DNA of 64,000 nucleotides. Origin: Homalodisca vitripennis (Eukaryota > Arthropoda > Insecta > Hemiptera > Cicadellidae). The stretch is from contig NW_025776817.1 of the NCBI RefSeq assembly GCF_021130785.1, positions 124,001-188,000 on the forward strand, written 5' to 3'. Positions 1 to 11,289 of this stretch are shown here, piece after piece (position 1 is the first letter of the stretch; each line of letters begins with the position of its first letter). The notes beneath the pieces were generated by a model. That model was not told the DNA's origin and did no database searches. It saw only the letters and a program-made list of their open reading frames with translations. The position numbers were made by a program, and so were the translations under genes.

Positions 1-654
1 AACTTTCTCTAATATGGTTATTTATTTGAAAAAAAAAACACATGTATATTTGGATGTGCCGTTGTTTATCTTTCTATTTAAAAAATACAATATTTCACTT
101 TTCTAACTTGCTTTATAACATTAAGGTGATCATGTTTTAAGGTACAGGAGGGTAATCAATGTCAACTATACAATAATTTTGAAGAATTCATTAAGCCAGT
201 GCGACAACCCTACTAGTGTTATAACAGAGGTGTGATAACTTCTTCTTAGATATGAACATAGTTTACATGCTGTCTCTTATGGAAACAATTTAAAAATTAT
301 ATGAATTTATATTTAGCAATCAACCTCTCAAAGATTTTTATTATTATTTTTTGTTTATTTCATAACATATTAACTTATTTACCAAACAACTATACAACTG
401 CAGTTTAAGAGCACTGTAATGTAGACTACATGAATTATATATGCCAACGCGAAAACTTTAATCAAATCTACGAGGTCTTTTTTTAGTTACAGATATACTA
501 ATTAATAATAAAATGTCATCGAATAGTGTCTGTTGATATTGTATCCTATAAATAATAATTTATCACATAAGCCATACTCTAGGATGGCCGACATATTATG
601 TTTGTATTTTGGATGTATGTGTACGAATAATCATTTAACAATAATCGAATTAAA
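1..654. other. AT-rich DNA with a repeat-module fragment
   Basis: No coding potential. Bases 139-300 resemble 53230-53370 and, more weakly, 5490-5600: they share ATCAATGTCAACTAT and CCCTACTAGTGTTA. This looks like the upstream end of the long repeat unit that fills the window. Nothing else is recognisable. Confidence 0.5.
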
Positions 655-1800
655 TTTATGTTATCGGTCGTAACGTAAACAAGCAAGTTAAGGTAAAGAC
701 TAAAAAAAATTCAAAATTTATACATAAACAGCTATCTATATATTTTTAAATCCATGGAAACCACAAAGGACAGGTATTTCAATGTTTTAGATTACTTAAG
801 AAGTGCTGTTTACAAAAGTCGTTGATTTCATTACCACGTCGTGTTGGAGAAGCGTGATCAATAACAAGATTCGGAGACAAACCTTGAAAAGGGCCAGGAC
901 TTTTCATATTTCAATTTCGTGTTCAAAGCTGCTCAACACGCAGGACGTGGAAAATCTACACCAAGGGAGCGATTGCAAAGACGAGGGTCAGCACAAGGAC
1001 TTAGAGATGAGTTACTTATAAATTAATGTTTATGCTCTCAGTATTCGTCTTGATTAAAGCAATTTATATCCTAGTTTTTGCGATTATTATTAACACCAAA
1101 AACGGTAAAAGTGTACCAATGTAATAATAAAATGTTAGAAATTGAAAGGATTTCCTTAGTTTTTAAGGAATTTACAATACATTTATTACTTGTTTCGTGA
1201 ACAGTCAATTATGTATTTATAACTGTTTTCAACAAATAATAAGAACGTGTTACTTAGGGTTTTTAATTCTTTCAGTACTCTAAGCGTACAAACAGAATCC
1301 GTTTACAATGTCCTACATTAAACTGCAATTTTTCTTTTAAGATCCATTCATACTTATATTTAAAAAGTATAAAGAGTACTAAGAGAATTAATTACTTTTA
1401 AATCTCTAAAGAGACTTTCAAGCATGTTATAGTAGGGTACATATTTAAAATAAGTTAAAATTAGTGAATGCTAACTTAATTAAGATTAAAATATAAAAAA
1501 TGTATCGCGTTAAATTGTTTAAACTCAATAATTATATAACGATATTTTCCAGATTTGTAGAGAGATACAGTCTATCATTTTTAATTTATCAAATAAGTTA
1601 CTGAGATTACCACTAGAGCTCTCTTAAAATTTACAATGAATAAAAAATGTATTATTGAAATGATACAGTAATAGGAACAACGTATTAGATTCCATTGTCA
1701 CCTTTAAATTTCGTTTAAACTACGTATAACAACATAACTCGGTTTCGTGCATGTAATCGTTATCGAGAATATTAGTGAAAATATTTAATTAATTTTGTAG
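655..1800 (+). repeat. Long repeat unit, copy U1
   Basis: This is the first copy of the major repeat unit. In order it has a leader (GGTCGTAACGTAAACAAG), the ATCCATGGAAAC motif near 752, an exon-like GC-richer island at about 822-1020 (GGGCCAGGAC, ending GATGAGTTACTT), the AGTACTCTAAG block near 1274, and a tail with ACTAGAGCTCTC near 1610. The same order recurs at 13.6, 25.1, 26.5, 42.5 and 53.8 kb, always on this strand. A 72-residue open frame across the island (803-1021) is not kept in other copies, so I do not treat it as a gene. Confidence 0.7.
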
Positions 1801-3600
1801 GCTGTGTTGTTTCTAGCAGCTTTGTTTGTAATTAAAATGTATACACCAAAGTACATTAACATCTCCTAATATTTGGATATATTCTTGGAGTAAATAACAA
1901 ATAAAAAGTTATTATTGAGAAAACTGTAAAATTTTACAATTTAAATTACTCATTGCTCTAATCTTTGGGAAATATTTTGAATACATACTTGAGTCGGCGA
2001 GTAGGCTGAGTCGGTTAACTGACTTGGAGAGATGAAACATTACTCAGTGAGAACTCGGACTGCGTGAATAATGAAGCGGGGAGAGCTGATAGGTTTTCTC
2101 ATGAAAAACACACAGCTATTGTTAGTATTTTATTGCTTAGGAATATGTTAGAAGTCTTTTATATACACTAGATAAGGAAATACAAAACCACCAAAAGCTT
2201 GTATTTATTAGACCACTGAAATATTAGCTGTATACAGTTAGCAATGTCCATTATTTAATATAAAATAAAAAACATTTAAAAAAGCCTGGCTCACCTTATA
2301 ATATAATATAAATTTTCCCTTTTAGGAACAAACTTAAAATTGGTTGGAAACAAAACTACTGAGATTTCCAAGCTAATAATACCTTCTTATAAATTTAATT
2401 ATTATTTTGAGTTGAAATATTTTTATAATACACATTTTTTACGATGCTACTCATGCATCACGTAAATTCCACATTTACTCCAGTTTTCTTATTTTGCGCT
2501 GTACATTGACACTTAAGCTGCAATCCGAAAGAGTGAAAAATTAATTAAAATGTATCATAAGATGAGAACGTTAGTTAAAGTCTACAACTTGTGTTGTAAT
2601 GTATGACGTAGTAAATTATTTTTGTATAATTTATGTTTACGATTAAGTATTGTTCACTGATAAGCTGAATGTAAATTGAAAGTTCTGTGATTTATTTGGG
2701 ACACAATAAGTTAGGAAATCTCATTTTGTGGCTATGATTGTGATTTACAAGATACATAAAATGACCGAAAACTTGGATTAGTTGGAAGGATAGGATAGCT
2801 CTTCTTACACCCTCCACATTTCTTTATGTCAATTACTTAAAAAGGTAATTTGAGGTAATCAGTACGAGTATACATATATTAATTATTTTAAAGGAAAACG
2901 TTTACAACTAATTTTTGAGCTTTGTCTACAAACAGGTATTATTTAAATTTTTCTTTAAAAAATCTGAGTAATCCAGATCACGTAACAGCCTACGTAAAGA
3001 ATGTAATGAGTAAATCGCATCAAGTACCATTAAAATGAATTTAAATTTTAATTTATTGGTTAAATAATAGCTCAGGTTATCCTGTTAGGAGACATTCAGA
3101 AGAGAGATGCATCAGTCTCTTAGATGATAGACTTCGCTAACGCTACGCTGAGTATTTTCTAAACGAGTCGCAAGAATAAAAGTGACTTATAATTAAAAGC
3201 TTTCACATTACTTTTTAAATATTTCTGACTATATTATGCAGAATAAACTATGGTAAGAAATTATAGAAAGCTCATATATTCTAGTGCAAATGGTAGTGGT
3301 TTATATAATTAATTAGAATTAATTACAAGAATTGGTTTTTGGGTAGATATATATTTTTTATATAATTTCTGTCGTCCGAATTAGTATATTAAAGGGTCCA
3401 AACCAAACTATATATCTTTATTTATGTAATTTTTTTATTACCATGTTTAAACGTACTGATTCTGAGGATATTGATAGTATAGAAAATTAGGAAAATTTCA
3501 TGAATAGTAGGCTTTCGGTGGAATTTTAAATCTTTTTATACGTAGATACAAAGTAAGGAGCTTTTTTATTAGTGGTCTTTTTGTACAGGATTATGCAGAT
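1801..3600. other. AT-rich intergenic DNA, no gene seen
   Basis: Very AT-rich, with stop codons in all frames. A slightly GC-richer patch lies at about 1990-2095 (GAGTCGGCGAGTAGG onward), unlike anything else I recognise in the window. No repeat module could be assigned with confidence. Confidence 0.5.
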
Positions 3601-4440
3601 GAGATGACTTGATAATTAGGGTGACTGTTAAGTTTAAAACCACAGTTGCGGAGTTAACTAATGCAACCCTGAAGAGAGAAGTAAACTTCAAGGTGTGATA
3701 GGATTGTCTTTGTGTTAACCCGGCACAGGCCCGTGCCCTTCTCATTTTTGGAAGGGGACATCATTTGGGGCCATAGTTACTTTTGTGGCAAGGAGGCTCT
3801 ACCATCGAGTTGATGTCTCAAGTTCCTAATCTTGTGATTGACACATGACAGAATTGAGGACCACAAGTGGAAAAGTTTGTTTCCAGAGGAATATTTTTAC
3901 TAATGTAGTGCAGGCTTTTGATAGGAGGGTCTTTTTGTTCAGAGCCGAAGCTATTGCATTGTCTTTATATCTCTGGGGTTATGCCTGGACTAACGTTTGG
4001 GTTGTTGTGTCGTGGTTAAATGCTGAGTCCGGACTGGCTTGCATCCTAAGAATAATCTGTCTGCCAAATACCAGAGATAACCCAGCTGACACGGTTACTG
4101 ACTTATACGATTGTCTTAATCTTACTCTCTTGCGCATTACAATACTCAGGCTATGACCAGGAGGATTGTTTACTCACTTCAGTAGGAAATGCCTTATCTA
4201 ATCTTGCGCTATAAATGAGTTGTAGAATTTATGTATATGGTGTATTACACATTATTTCAATACATATATTTCAACGAATTTTCTTTGACAAATCCATCAG
4301 GGTTATGATGTTTTCAACGAAGGAATTTTTCAAGGGGCTTTCACTGATCATCGCAATACTCTGTGACTTCTTCCATTATTTACCTTATAAAAGCTATAAC
4401 CAAAAACATTATATTAATTAAAATATTTTGACATTGGGCA
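3601..4440 (+). repeat. Repeat module G, copy 1
   Basis: The second half matches 7400-7790: shared stretches include CGATTGTCTTAA/GGTTGTCTTAA, GCATTACAATACTCA/GTATTACAATATTCA, the GACAAATCC(A/T)TCAGG block and an AACGAAGGA block. The module therefore occurs twice, about 3.4 kb apart in the same orientation. The first half (3640-4160) is GC-richer than its surroundings and may be old mobile-element coding DNA, described separately. Confidence 0.6.
3845..4156 (+). pseudogene. Possible retrotransposon RNase H relic
   Basis: A 103-codon open frame in a locally GC-richer patch. Residues about 34-50 (EAIALSLYLWGYAW) and 76-88 (LPNTRDNPADTVTDL) are reminiscent of the end of a Gypsy-type RNase H, where an E-alternating helix with YLWG is followed by a 'PG..N..AD.LSR' segment. 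No catalytic aspartate cluster is visible, there is no in-frame reverse transcriptase upstream, and the related module at 7.2-7.8 kb does not keep the frame. If the resemblance is real this is a short decayed fragment; otherwise it is a chance open frame. Confidence 0.25.
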
Positions 4441-5040
4441 TTGTAGATTTTACAATTTTATTTACAAGAAACTGAAACCTTAAGTAATTTATGAAAAAAA
4501 TGTTTTTGAAGTTGGCACCAAGTTTAATTATATTGTAAAAGATTAATAGATTTTTTTTAAATTTATATATTGAGCTTACCCACATTGAAAAATAAATTCT
4601 TTGGAGGAAAGTATAAACCTGAAAATTCGTCCTCTTGATTTCCGACGTAATTGGTACGTTGAGCTACAGCCAATTGTAGTCTTTACATTAAAAACGTTAA
4701 GTTGCAGCCTAAATAAAAATTTCAAACAACTCAATATTTTGCCCAACAACGGCAAAGGTTTGTAATTGCTTAGTTTTTTTTATGTATCTGAATGATAGTA
4801 CCTGTGTTTTGAAGGTATTACTACAACTAATGAATACCTAACACTTGCACCATGCTACTATTTTAGGCAATAAACATATTGTGTTGTTGATTGGGCTTAT
4901 ATATGTACCCATAAATGCAAGGGTATTTAAACATTGCACAACATATTCTGTTCTATTATCTACATAGTTTATGTACAGTCATATCGTGTGTGCATGATAA
5001 AATGTCTAGTTCATTTATTTCTTGGATAAAAAGGCAACAT
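4441..5040. other. AT-rich DNA, no gene seen
   Basis: No open frame of note, no repeat module that I can assign, and no RNA-like structure. It links module G with the next long unit. Confidence 0.5.
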
Positions 5041-6480
5041 CACCTAATTGGTTAATTTTAAATTAAAATCTAATAATGTAGGACATACATCATAACTTTA
5101 GACGAGGAACTTTTAATTAAAAACTTTAAAATTATGTTTTATTCACAAGTTTGTTACATTAAAATTTATGTGTTGGTGTAGCGTTCCGTTTAGTGTTAGT
5201 AGAAGTAGTGACGTCAGCAATATAAGGAGACGGGTGAGACTTAAGTAGCAGTTTACATAATATATTATTTTATATCCATGGAAACAACACATCATTTATA
5301 TAATTTAATTTTTATAAAAAACTAAAAAATTTTGTCGCTGCATTTTTTAAACTTTGTTCAATTCACAGTTAGTCACGGAAGTAGCACCAGGAACTCGATG
5401 TAATGGCCAGATGGGACCAGAACTTACATGGATGAGTTACTTTAATTCTTTATAAATAATAGTTTTTAATTACTACTTCTCTATTATTTAAGTTAATTAA
5501 GCTAATTAGTGTGACTACCCTATTAGTGTTAGAGTAGTGGTTTCAACATCTCAGAATGGTAATAAAATAGTTATAGCTTTCATTTCATGAGCCGTTTACA
5601 GGAGTTAATAATTACAAACAAATCACATAAAATATTTAAAAATTTAACAGATTTAATCTTTGCTTCACACAAATATTTCAAGTAATTGATTGTTTTAAAT
5701 TAACTTATTTAAATAGTAGTTTTAGTACTTTGATTCCCCCAAGGAATTATATAATTGCAATTTAAATATGCAGTAAAACAGTTTTTATTTAGTTATAAAA
5801 CGTTTACAATTAACAGAATTTTTACATAAGGAAGGTTATCTTGATCAACAAATAACTTTCGCATATTTTGTAAGCTAATAAATCACTTTCATTTATGTTT
5901 TTAAATCCTTTCAGTACTCTAAGTGTACAGAAATAATCAGTTTACAATAAATTTCGACACATCGAACAAGCTATATAATATCCGTTCATACATATCTAAT
6001 AAAAAGTGCACAGATTACTTGAAGAATAATTTTGGTATATTTTGTGAGCTAAAAAAAAAACTTGAGGTTTATGTTTTTAAATCCTTTCAGTACTCTAAGT
6101 GTACAGAAATAATCATTTTATAATCAATTTCGACACATCGAACAAGCTATATAATATCCGTTCATACATATCTGGTAAATAGTGTAAAGATTACTTGGAG
6201 AATTATTTACTTAAATATGTCTTATAGATATTACTCAGGCATTTAATAACATAATTTGAAAGTGAATTCTAGTTGACAGGAATAAAATTCATATCTTAAT
6301 AACATTTAATTGTTTACACTCATAAAATAATAACTATATTACACAGATTTGAGTAGAAATATGGTCTGTAATTGTTGATTTAACTAATTAGTTACTGAAA
6401 CCATGCAGTAGACCTTCACAGACATTCAGAATTAAACTTATATTCCTCTTGTTGTTTCCTGTGATAGAAAATAAAATTGT
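5041..6480 (+). repeat. Long repeat unit, copy U2
   Basis: Closely paralogous to the unit at 9031-10035. Shared blocks are ACATACATCATAACTTTAGACG, TTCACAAGTTTGTTACATTA, GTTCYGTTTAGTGTTAGTAG, a perfect CRE-type octamer TGACGTCA at 5209-5216, the ATCCATGGAAACAACAC motif near 5275 and the exon-like island at about 5365-5440 (CACAGTTAGTCACGGAAG to ATGGATGAGTTACTTT). An internal stop in the island argues against a conserved protein. The AGTACTCTAAG block follows and is locally duplicated (see 5890-6240). Confidence 0.7.
5890..6240 (+). repeat. 176-bp tandem duplication inside U2
   Basis: The block beginning CAGTACTCTAAGTGTACAG starts at 5912 and again at 6088, a 176-bp period. The two copies share GACACATCGAACAAGCTATA and ATATCCGTTCATACATATCT with few differences, so this duplication is much younger than the divergence between the long units. 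Confidence 0.85.
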
Positions 6481-7195
6481 TTTTCATTTTGTAACTTATC
6501 TTGTAGTTATTAAACATTTAGTTTCGGAAAAAGTACAGTTTTAATAAAGTTGTTTATCTTTAAGAAATATCTTTTTTAAATAAATATAAAACGTAACTGA
6601 GAGTACCTTTGTTCGTAATAGTTAAGCATAAAACAGATAATAATTAGTTTAATTAAAAATATTAATCGGAACTGTACTACTCTATAAATTATTAAAATAT
6701 ATTTCACGAATGACGTAATGTCAGATTACTATGTACAATGCTGCTAAATTAATAAAACAGCATCTAATAATAAGTCCCTCATAAAGAGGTTGACGCTAAA
6801 CTTCTAGATGAAACATTAAGAGCCTCTTTGGGCATAACAAAGTTCCAGAAACCAAATGAAATCGCTGCTAATGACGTCATGGAAACACAGTTATATTTTA
6901 AAGGTAATTGGAAGATTCGTATCTTCAGTTACGAAATTTTAATTCATTGTAAAAGGGGTGGTAATTGTTTTTAGTATTAAAAGCGTAGTATTAAAGCGTG
7001 TTAAAATAAACGATTATTTTTTAATTTATCACTATTAATTTCACCATTACGCAAATAATAAAAAGTAAATTTAATTAGATATGTTAAAGTAATTGTGTTG
7101 TGCATAGTTTAAATGAGATAATTGTATATTCCTGAGAATGTGGATTTAAAAAGTATTTCATAATTTAAGGGTAACTTAAATCTCAAATCACGTAG
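6481..7195. other. AT-rich DNA with a small module H fragment
   Basis: No gene. Bases about 6780-6855 (AAACTTCTAGATGAAACATTAAGAGCC region) resemble 15500-15560, which lies in the tail of another repeat unit. A perfect TGACGTCA occurs at 6872-6879 directly before TGGAAACACAG, as if a shortened unit leader. Confidence 0.45.
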
Positions 7196-7790
7196 GCGAC
7201 CGTCAACCGTAGGAGTCCAAGATGATGTCGATTATTTCCTTAATGTGGAAATCCATGGTGAAATATTTTTATCATTCCGAGATCCTTACTGACACTGCGC
7301 TAATATGTGATTGTACTGGACAAGCTGTTCTTTGACGATTGTCTCCAGTACCATAGGGGAACACCCTCAACAGTGAAATTGGACAATAGTTATTTTTCTC
7401 AATATACTCGTATGTGCTAGCTTTGTGAAGTTAAATGTGTTACTACCTTAGATGGTTGTCTTAACATTACTTGTTTGTGTATTACAATATTCAATTCGTG
7501 ATCAGGAGAATTATTTACTGACTTCAGTAAGAAGTTTCTTATCTAAACTTATTTAACATGAGATGTACAATTAACATGCTGACTCAGGTATATCGTGTTT
7601 TTAAATATGATTTCAGAACATATAACTTAACAATTTTAATTTGACAAATCCTTCAGGATTATATTAATGTTTTAAACGAAGGATTTGTTGAAGAGGGTTT
7701 CACAGATCAAATCCATACTCTTCGCTCCCTTAATTTCTTTCACTTATAAAATTTATAGCAAAGAAAATTACACATGTTTAAACTGTTGAA
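7196..7790 (+). repeat. Repeat module G, copy 2
   Basis: Matches 4110-4440 over most of its length, in the same orientation. Together with the following unit at 9.0 kb it shows that about 3.6-5.6 kb and 7.2-9.5 kb are two copies of one larger segment, offset by roughly 3.4-3.9 kb. No coding potential survives. Confidence 0.6.
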
Positions 7791-8109
7791 AATTGTGCGT
7801 TGTAAGATTGAAAATTATATATGAAAAAAACTAAAAATCATAATTTAAGAAAACATTTTTTCGAATGTTAATTATATTTAAATACAATAAAATAAACTAA
7901 TAATAATTATGTAATTAATTGATAAATTTCACTCTACTCTATAATAGTTAGATTACTTAGCTCATAATGTTACACCAAGTAATACCTTAACTATATTGCT
8001 TTAAATCATAGCTTTATATATTATTTTTATTTATGAGCTAATATAAAGCTCATATATGAAGGTTTTGTAAGGAATTAAAATTAGTTATTTTCGTATAAAA
8101 TGATAAAAC
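7791..8109. other. AT-rich DNA, no gene seen
   Basis: Low-complexity AT-rich sequence with no recognisable feature. Confidence 0.5.
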
Positions 8110-8515
8110 AATTAAGATTATTCTCTCACAATGAGCCTTAGTTACCTGAGATGCTTACTTAATAAGTAAATAATAATATTTCCGATGTCCAAATTCTACT
8201 ACAAGGTATTCTATTTCTTTGTGAGCCACTATAATTTTATTAATTTATAAAGAATTAATTGCTATCGTACGATGATAAATCAACGAATAGTATTCTCTCA
8301 CAATGTGACTTTGTTACCTGAGACGCGTACTTAATAAGTAAATAATAATATATCCGGTGTCCAAATTGTACTACGAGGTATTCTACTTATTTGTGAGCCA
8401 CTATAATTTTATTAATTTATAAAGAATGAATTGCTATCGTACGATGTTAAATCAACGAATAGGATTATCTCACAATGTGACTGTATTGCCTATTGAGACA
8501 CTCGCCTATTAAATA
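8110..8515 (+). repeat. 172-bp tandem repeat, about 2.3 copies
   Basis: The phrase TTCTCTCACAATG begins at 8121 and 8293, and a third, diverging copy (TTATCTCACAATG) begins at 8465, giving a 172-bp period. Both full copies contain TACTTAATAAGTAAATAATA, GTGAGCCACTATAATTTTAT and TTGCTATCGTACGATG. A single related fragment occurs at about 40850-40885 (CAATGTGCCTTCGTTACTTGAGACGCTTA). The array is non-coding. Confidence 0.85.
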
Positions 8516-9030
8516 CGTTTTGGGATGGGTCCAACAAGATAAAACATAAGTATATTATAAGATAACAGAATGTGCAAATTGGTTTAACATGTTATTGCTG
8601 CCATCTATACGATCATAATTAGTATATCGTACTTTTTTATTATATTCGATTTACTATGACATATGCTATTTGTTCATGGGAATTAAAAATACTGGTATAA
8701 CTTTTCGTTTTGTTACAGGCGAAATACTTCATTTTTCCTTTTTTTTTAATTTTGAAGTTTTATGAAAATTTTTATGGAATACCTTAAAATAAATTACCCA
8801 ACCTTTTTGTATCTAAGTAATAAGAACATTACATTTATTTGAAAATATTTCCAATATGTATAGCGTGAGTATTACAAAATAAAATAATTGGGAATTATAA
8901 TATAAACTTAAATATAATCATTTACGCATTGTAATTATTGTATTTGTTATATTAATTTATTAAATATAAACCTACAATTTTTTAGACTTATTAGCAGTAG
9001 TATAACAGTTGTGTCCCTGGATTTTGCATT
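8516..9030. other. AT-rich DNA, no gene seen
   Basis: No open frames, no clear repeats, no structured motif noticed. Confidence 0.5.
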
Positions 9031-10035
9031 TAAACACTAATAATTTTACACAAACATCATAAATTTAGACGTGGAACTATCTCATTACAACCTTTATATT
9101 TATGTTTTACTCACAAGTTTGTTACATTAAAATATACGTCTTTGTGTAATCCTATAACAAGCGTTCTGTTTAGTGTTAGTAGTAGTCGTGACGTCAGCAA
9201 TACCTGTATATGGGACAGGTGAAACGTAAGCAGCAGTTTACATAAAATAAAATTTTATATCCATGGAAACAACACAGAATTTACAATTTAATGTTTTAAT
9301 AATTATAAAATGTTATGTCGCTGAATTTTTCAAACTTCACTCAATTCACAGTTAGTCGCGGAATAAGCACCAGGAACACGATGCGATGGCCAAAAGCAGG
9401 ATCAGGACCAGGACTTACAAGGATGAGTAACTTTAATTCAATATTAATCATAGATTTACTCACTACTTCTAGTTACCCAAAGCAGTTTCCACCCTAGTTT
9501 AGCGAGTATTATTTACAGCACAAAACACAAGAATATTTCATATGTAGTACTAAGAAATACTAATTAAATATAGTTAATACACTACATTGTTTGTTTTGTG
9601 TAAAAGCTACTAATTTGTGTTTGGTGTTATCTATAATCCTCTTAGTACCCAAAGAATACAGGGAGAATCAGTTTACATTAATTGATACCAATCGGACACC
9701 AACATATGTTGGAAGTTTTCACGTAGTTTTATAAAAAATATATATAATTGTTAATGAGAAACATTTTCTTACTCGTATTTTCCAGATATATTATTATAGT
9801 ATTTCTAGTAAGAAAGATATTCCTAATGAGTTGAAATTAGTCAATGCTTTTTATTTAACATATAAGAACAGTAACTTATTTTTGTTTTATTGGTATATTA
9901 GTGCCAAAATCTTTTGGCAATCTTGTGACAGAATGTGTTCTAGAAGTTTTGACTCATTCTATTAGTTACTGAAATTCATGCCAGAGCTCTCTTTCACAGT
10001 ACAAGAGATAATAACGGGCAAAGCAAAATTACATT
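9031..10035 (+). repeat. Long repeat unit, copy U3
   Basis: Sister copy of U2. It has the same leader with TGACGTCA at 9189-9196, ATCCATGGAAACAACAC near 9260, and the best-preserved exon-like island at about 9345-9435. The island starts after a splice-acceptor-like TTCACAG and carries GATCAGGACCAGGACTTAC. The open frame 9315-9497 (60 residues) crosses the island but is interrupted in U2 and at 41.5 kb. A divergent form of the downstream block (TTAGTACCCAAAGAATACAG) starts near 9640, and the tail ends with CCAGAGCTCTCTTTC. Confidence 0.7.
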
Positions 10036-10071
10036 ATTTAGAATGCCTACTTAGATTCTAATAATACAAGA

Positions 10072-10335
10072 ATCCCGTGGTGCCCCAACCTTCTTACAAT
10101 CCTGACATAGCTCCTTGTGATATTTTTGTACCAGTGACTGAAGAGAGAGCTGAGAGGAAAGGAGTGGAAGTCGGTGGAGAACATCCAAGCTGAAGTTATA
10201 ATGCTCTTGAGAGGCATTACAGTCGAGGAGTTCCAGGGTGCATTCCAAGCGTACAGAATTGTCTACGCAGGTGTATTGCAGGAGGATGCTATGTTGAAGT
10301 ATTTTGTCTATTTTTACCATTTGGATGAATGATTC
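10072..10335 (+). pseudogene. Mariner-family transposase remnant (C-terminal end)
   Basis: On the plus strand, residues reading PSYNPDIAPCDIF match the mariner/Tc1-superfamily 'YSPDLAPxDF' segment that carries the last catalytic aspartate of the DD34D triad. After a one-base frame change the sequence continues ENIQAEV, TVEEFQGAFQAY and then RCIAGG, which fits the typical mariner C-terminus. Only about 85 codons remain, with at least two frame changes and stops. No terminal inverted repeats are visible nearby. The 127-residue open frame on the minus strand (10051-10434) is the antisense shadow of this remnant. Confidence 0.75.
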
Positions 10336-10660
10336 AGTTTTTTTTCTGAATATGCTCATTACTTTCATAACGCATCCTCTATCCTCATATCTCATCAGGT
10401 ACACAACTGAGTGCACTACGATGTTGACTGACACGATCCAAAAGCACGGCTAACCCACCTATTCTTCCATAACGCATATGTGATGGGAAGGGCTGTGTAT
10501 GTTGAGTTTAGCTCTATTAACTCAAGCCTTTAAATTAAGTTTGTAATGTAGTAAAATTGCACTGAAGGCGTCTTAGGACTGCAACGTGAAACTACAGTAC
10601 CCACAACTGCTCAGAGTATATATAGGTGTATATTCTCTTCCGCAGAAATTTTACCGTTTT
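10336..10660. other. Short spacer, no gene seen
   Basis: Mixed-composition sequence with no identifiable feature. It may include mariner-flanking DNA, but I see no inverted repeat that would mark an end. Confidence 0.4.
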
Positions 10661-11100
10661 CTCTTCGAAATTTAATTAAGAAATACCTATGTCAATGATT
10701 TTCTTTACTAAGCGAATTCATTGTCAAGGTTTCTGACTAATACTTGCAATAGTGTCAAAAGCATTTCTTTATCTTTTATTTTATAGACTGATGCCAAAAC
10801 CAATACGCAATATTACATATAACTATATTTCGGTAATTAAAGTATATGTCTGCGAATACGTTTCGTATGCGAGAGAAAACGTGGCTAAAAGGGGCATTCC
10901 AGAAAACAACTTTTGTTAAAGTTATCAGAATAATGTATCATCTTCCCAAGTTACAAAAACTATTTAGTAATTACAATGCAAGGTTCTTGCCTCAGTTTGA
11001 AAGAACTGACGCAGAAGCTGTTAATTTATCTTCCGTGTTACACCCTGCATTACTGGCTTAGATGATTAAAATTCAATGCATAATTCTACATACGTAAGTG
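10661..11100 (+). repeat. Repeat module F, copy F1
   Basis: Matches 57030-57480 and 58861-59339 in the same orientation. Shared landmarks are the GAAATACCTMYGTCAATG start, TTTCGTATGCGAGAGAAAA/TTTCGTTTGCGAGAAAAAA, a variable TTACAAAAACTATTTAGTAA segment, GTTACACCCTGCATTA and ATTCAATGMAYAA. The 71-residue open frame 10846-11061 is not preserved in the other copies. Confidence 0.7.
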
Positions 11101-11289
11101 ATACATTAGCTATAAATGTTTTAAACTATTTATAAACGTATTTATTTGAATAAAAAAGTTTGCAATAGAAAGACACAAGATATTTAGCTTCGTAAATGAT
11201 TAAACATTTTAATATTTAGAGGTTCTTTAAAAAAAATGTGATGTACTCCTTAGATATAAAACCTTCTTTTTTGCACATGTAGTAATACG
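11101..11289. other. AT-rich spacer within the module array
   Basis: The start (CGTAAGTGATACATTAGCTATAA) continues module F homology to about 57480. Nothing else is seen. Confidence 0.4.

Noticed and set aside
803..1021. 72-residue frame in the island of U1 as a conserved peptide
   Set aside because: The frame is disrupted in the corresponding islands at 13.9, 25.3, 42.7 and 54.0 kb.
9315..9497. 60-residue frame in the island of U3 as a protein exon
   Set aside because: U2 and U11 have in-frame stops at the equivalent positions, so protein conservation is not supported.
10051..10434. 127-residue minus-strand frame as a gene
   Set aside because: It is antisense to recognisable mariner transposase sequence on the plus strand.
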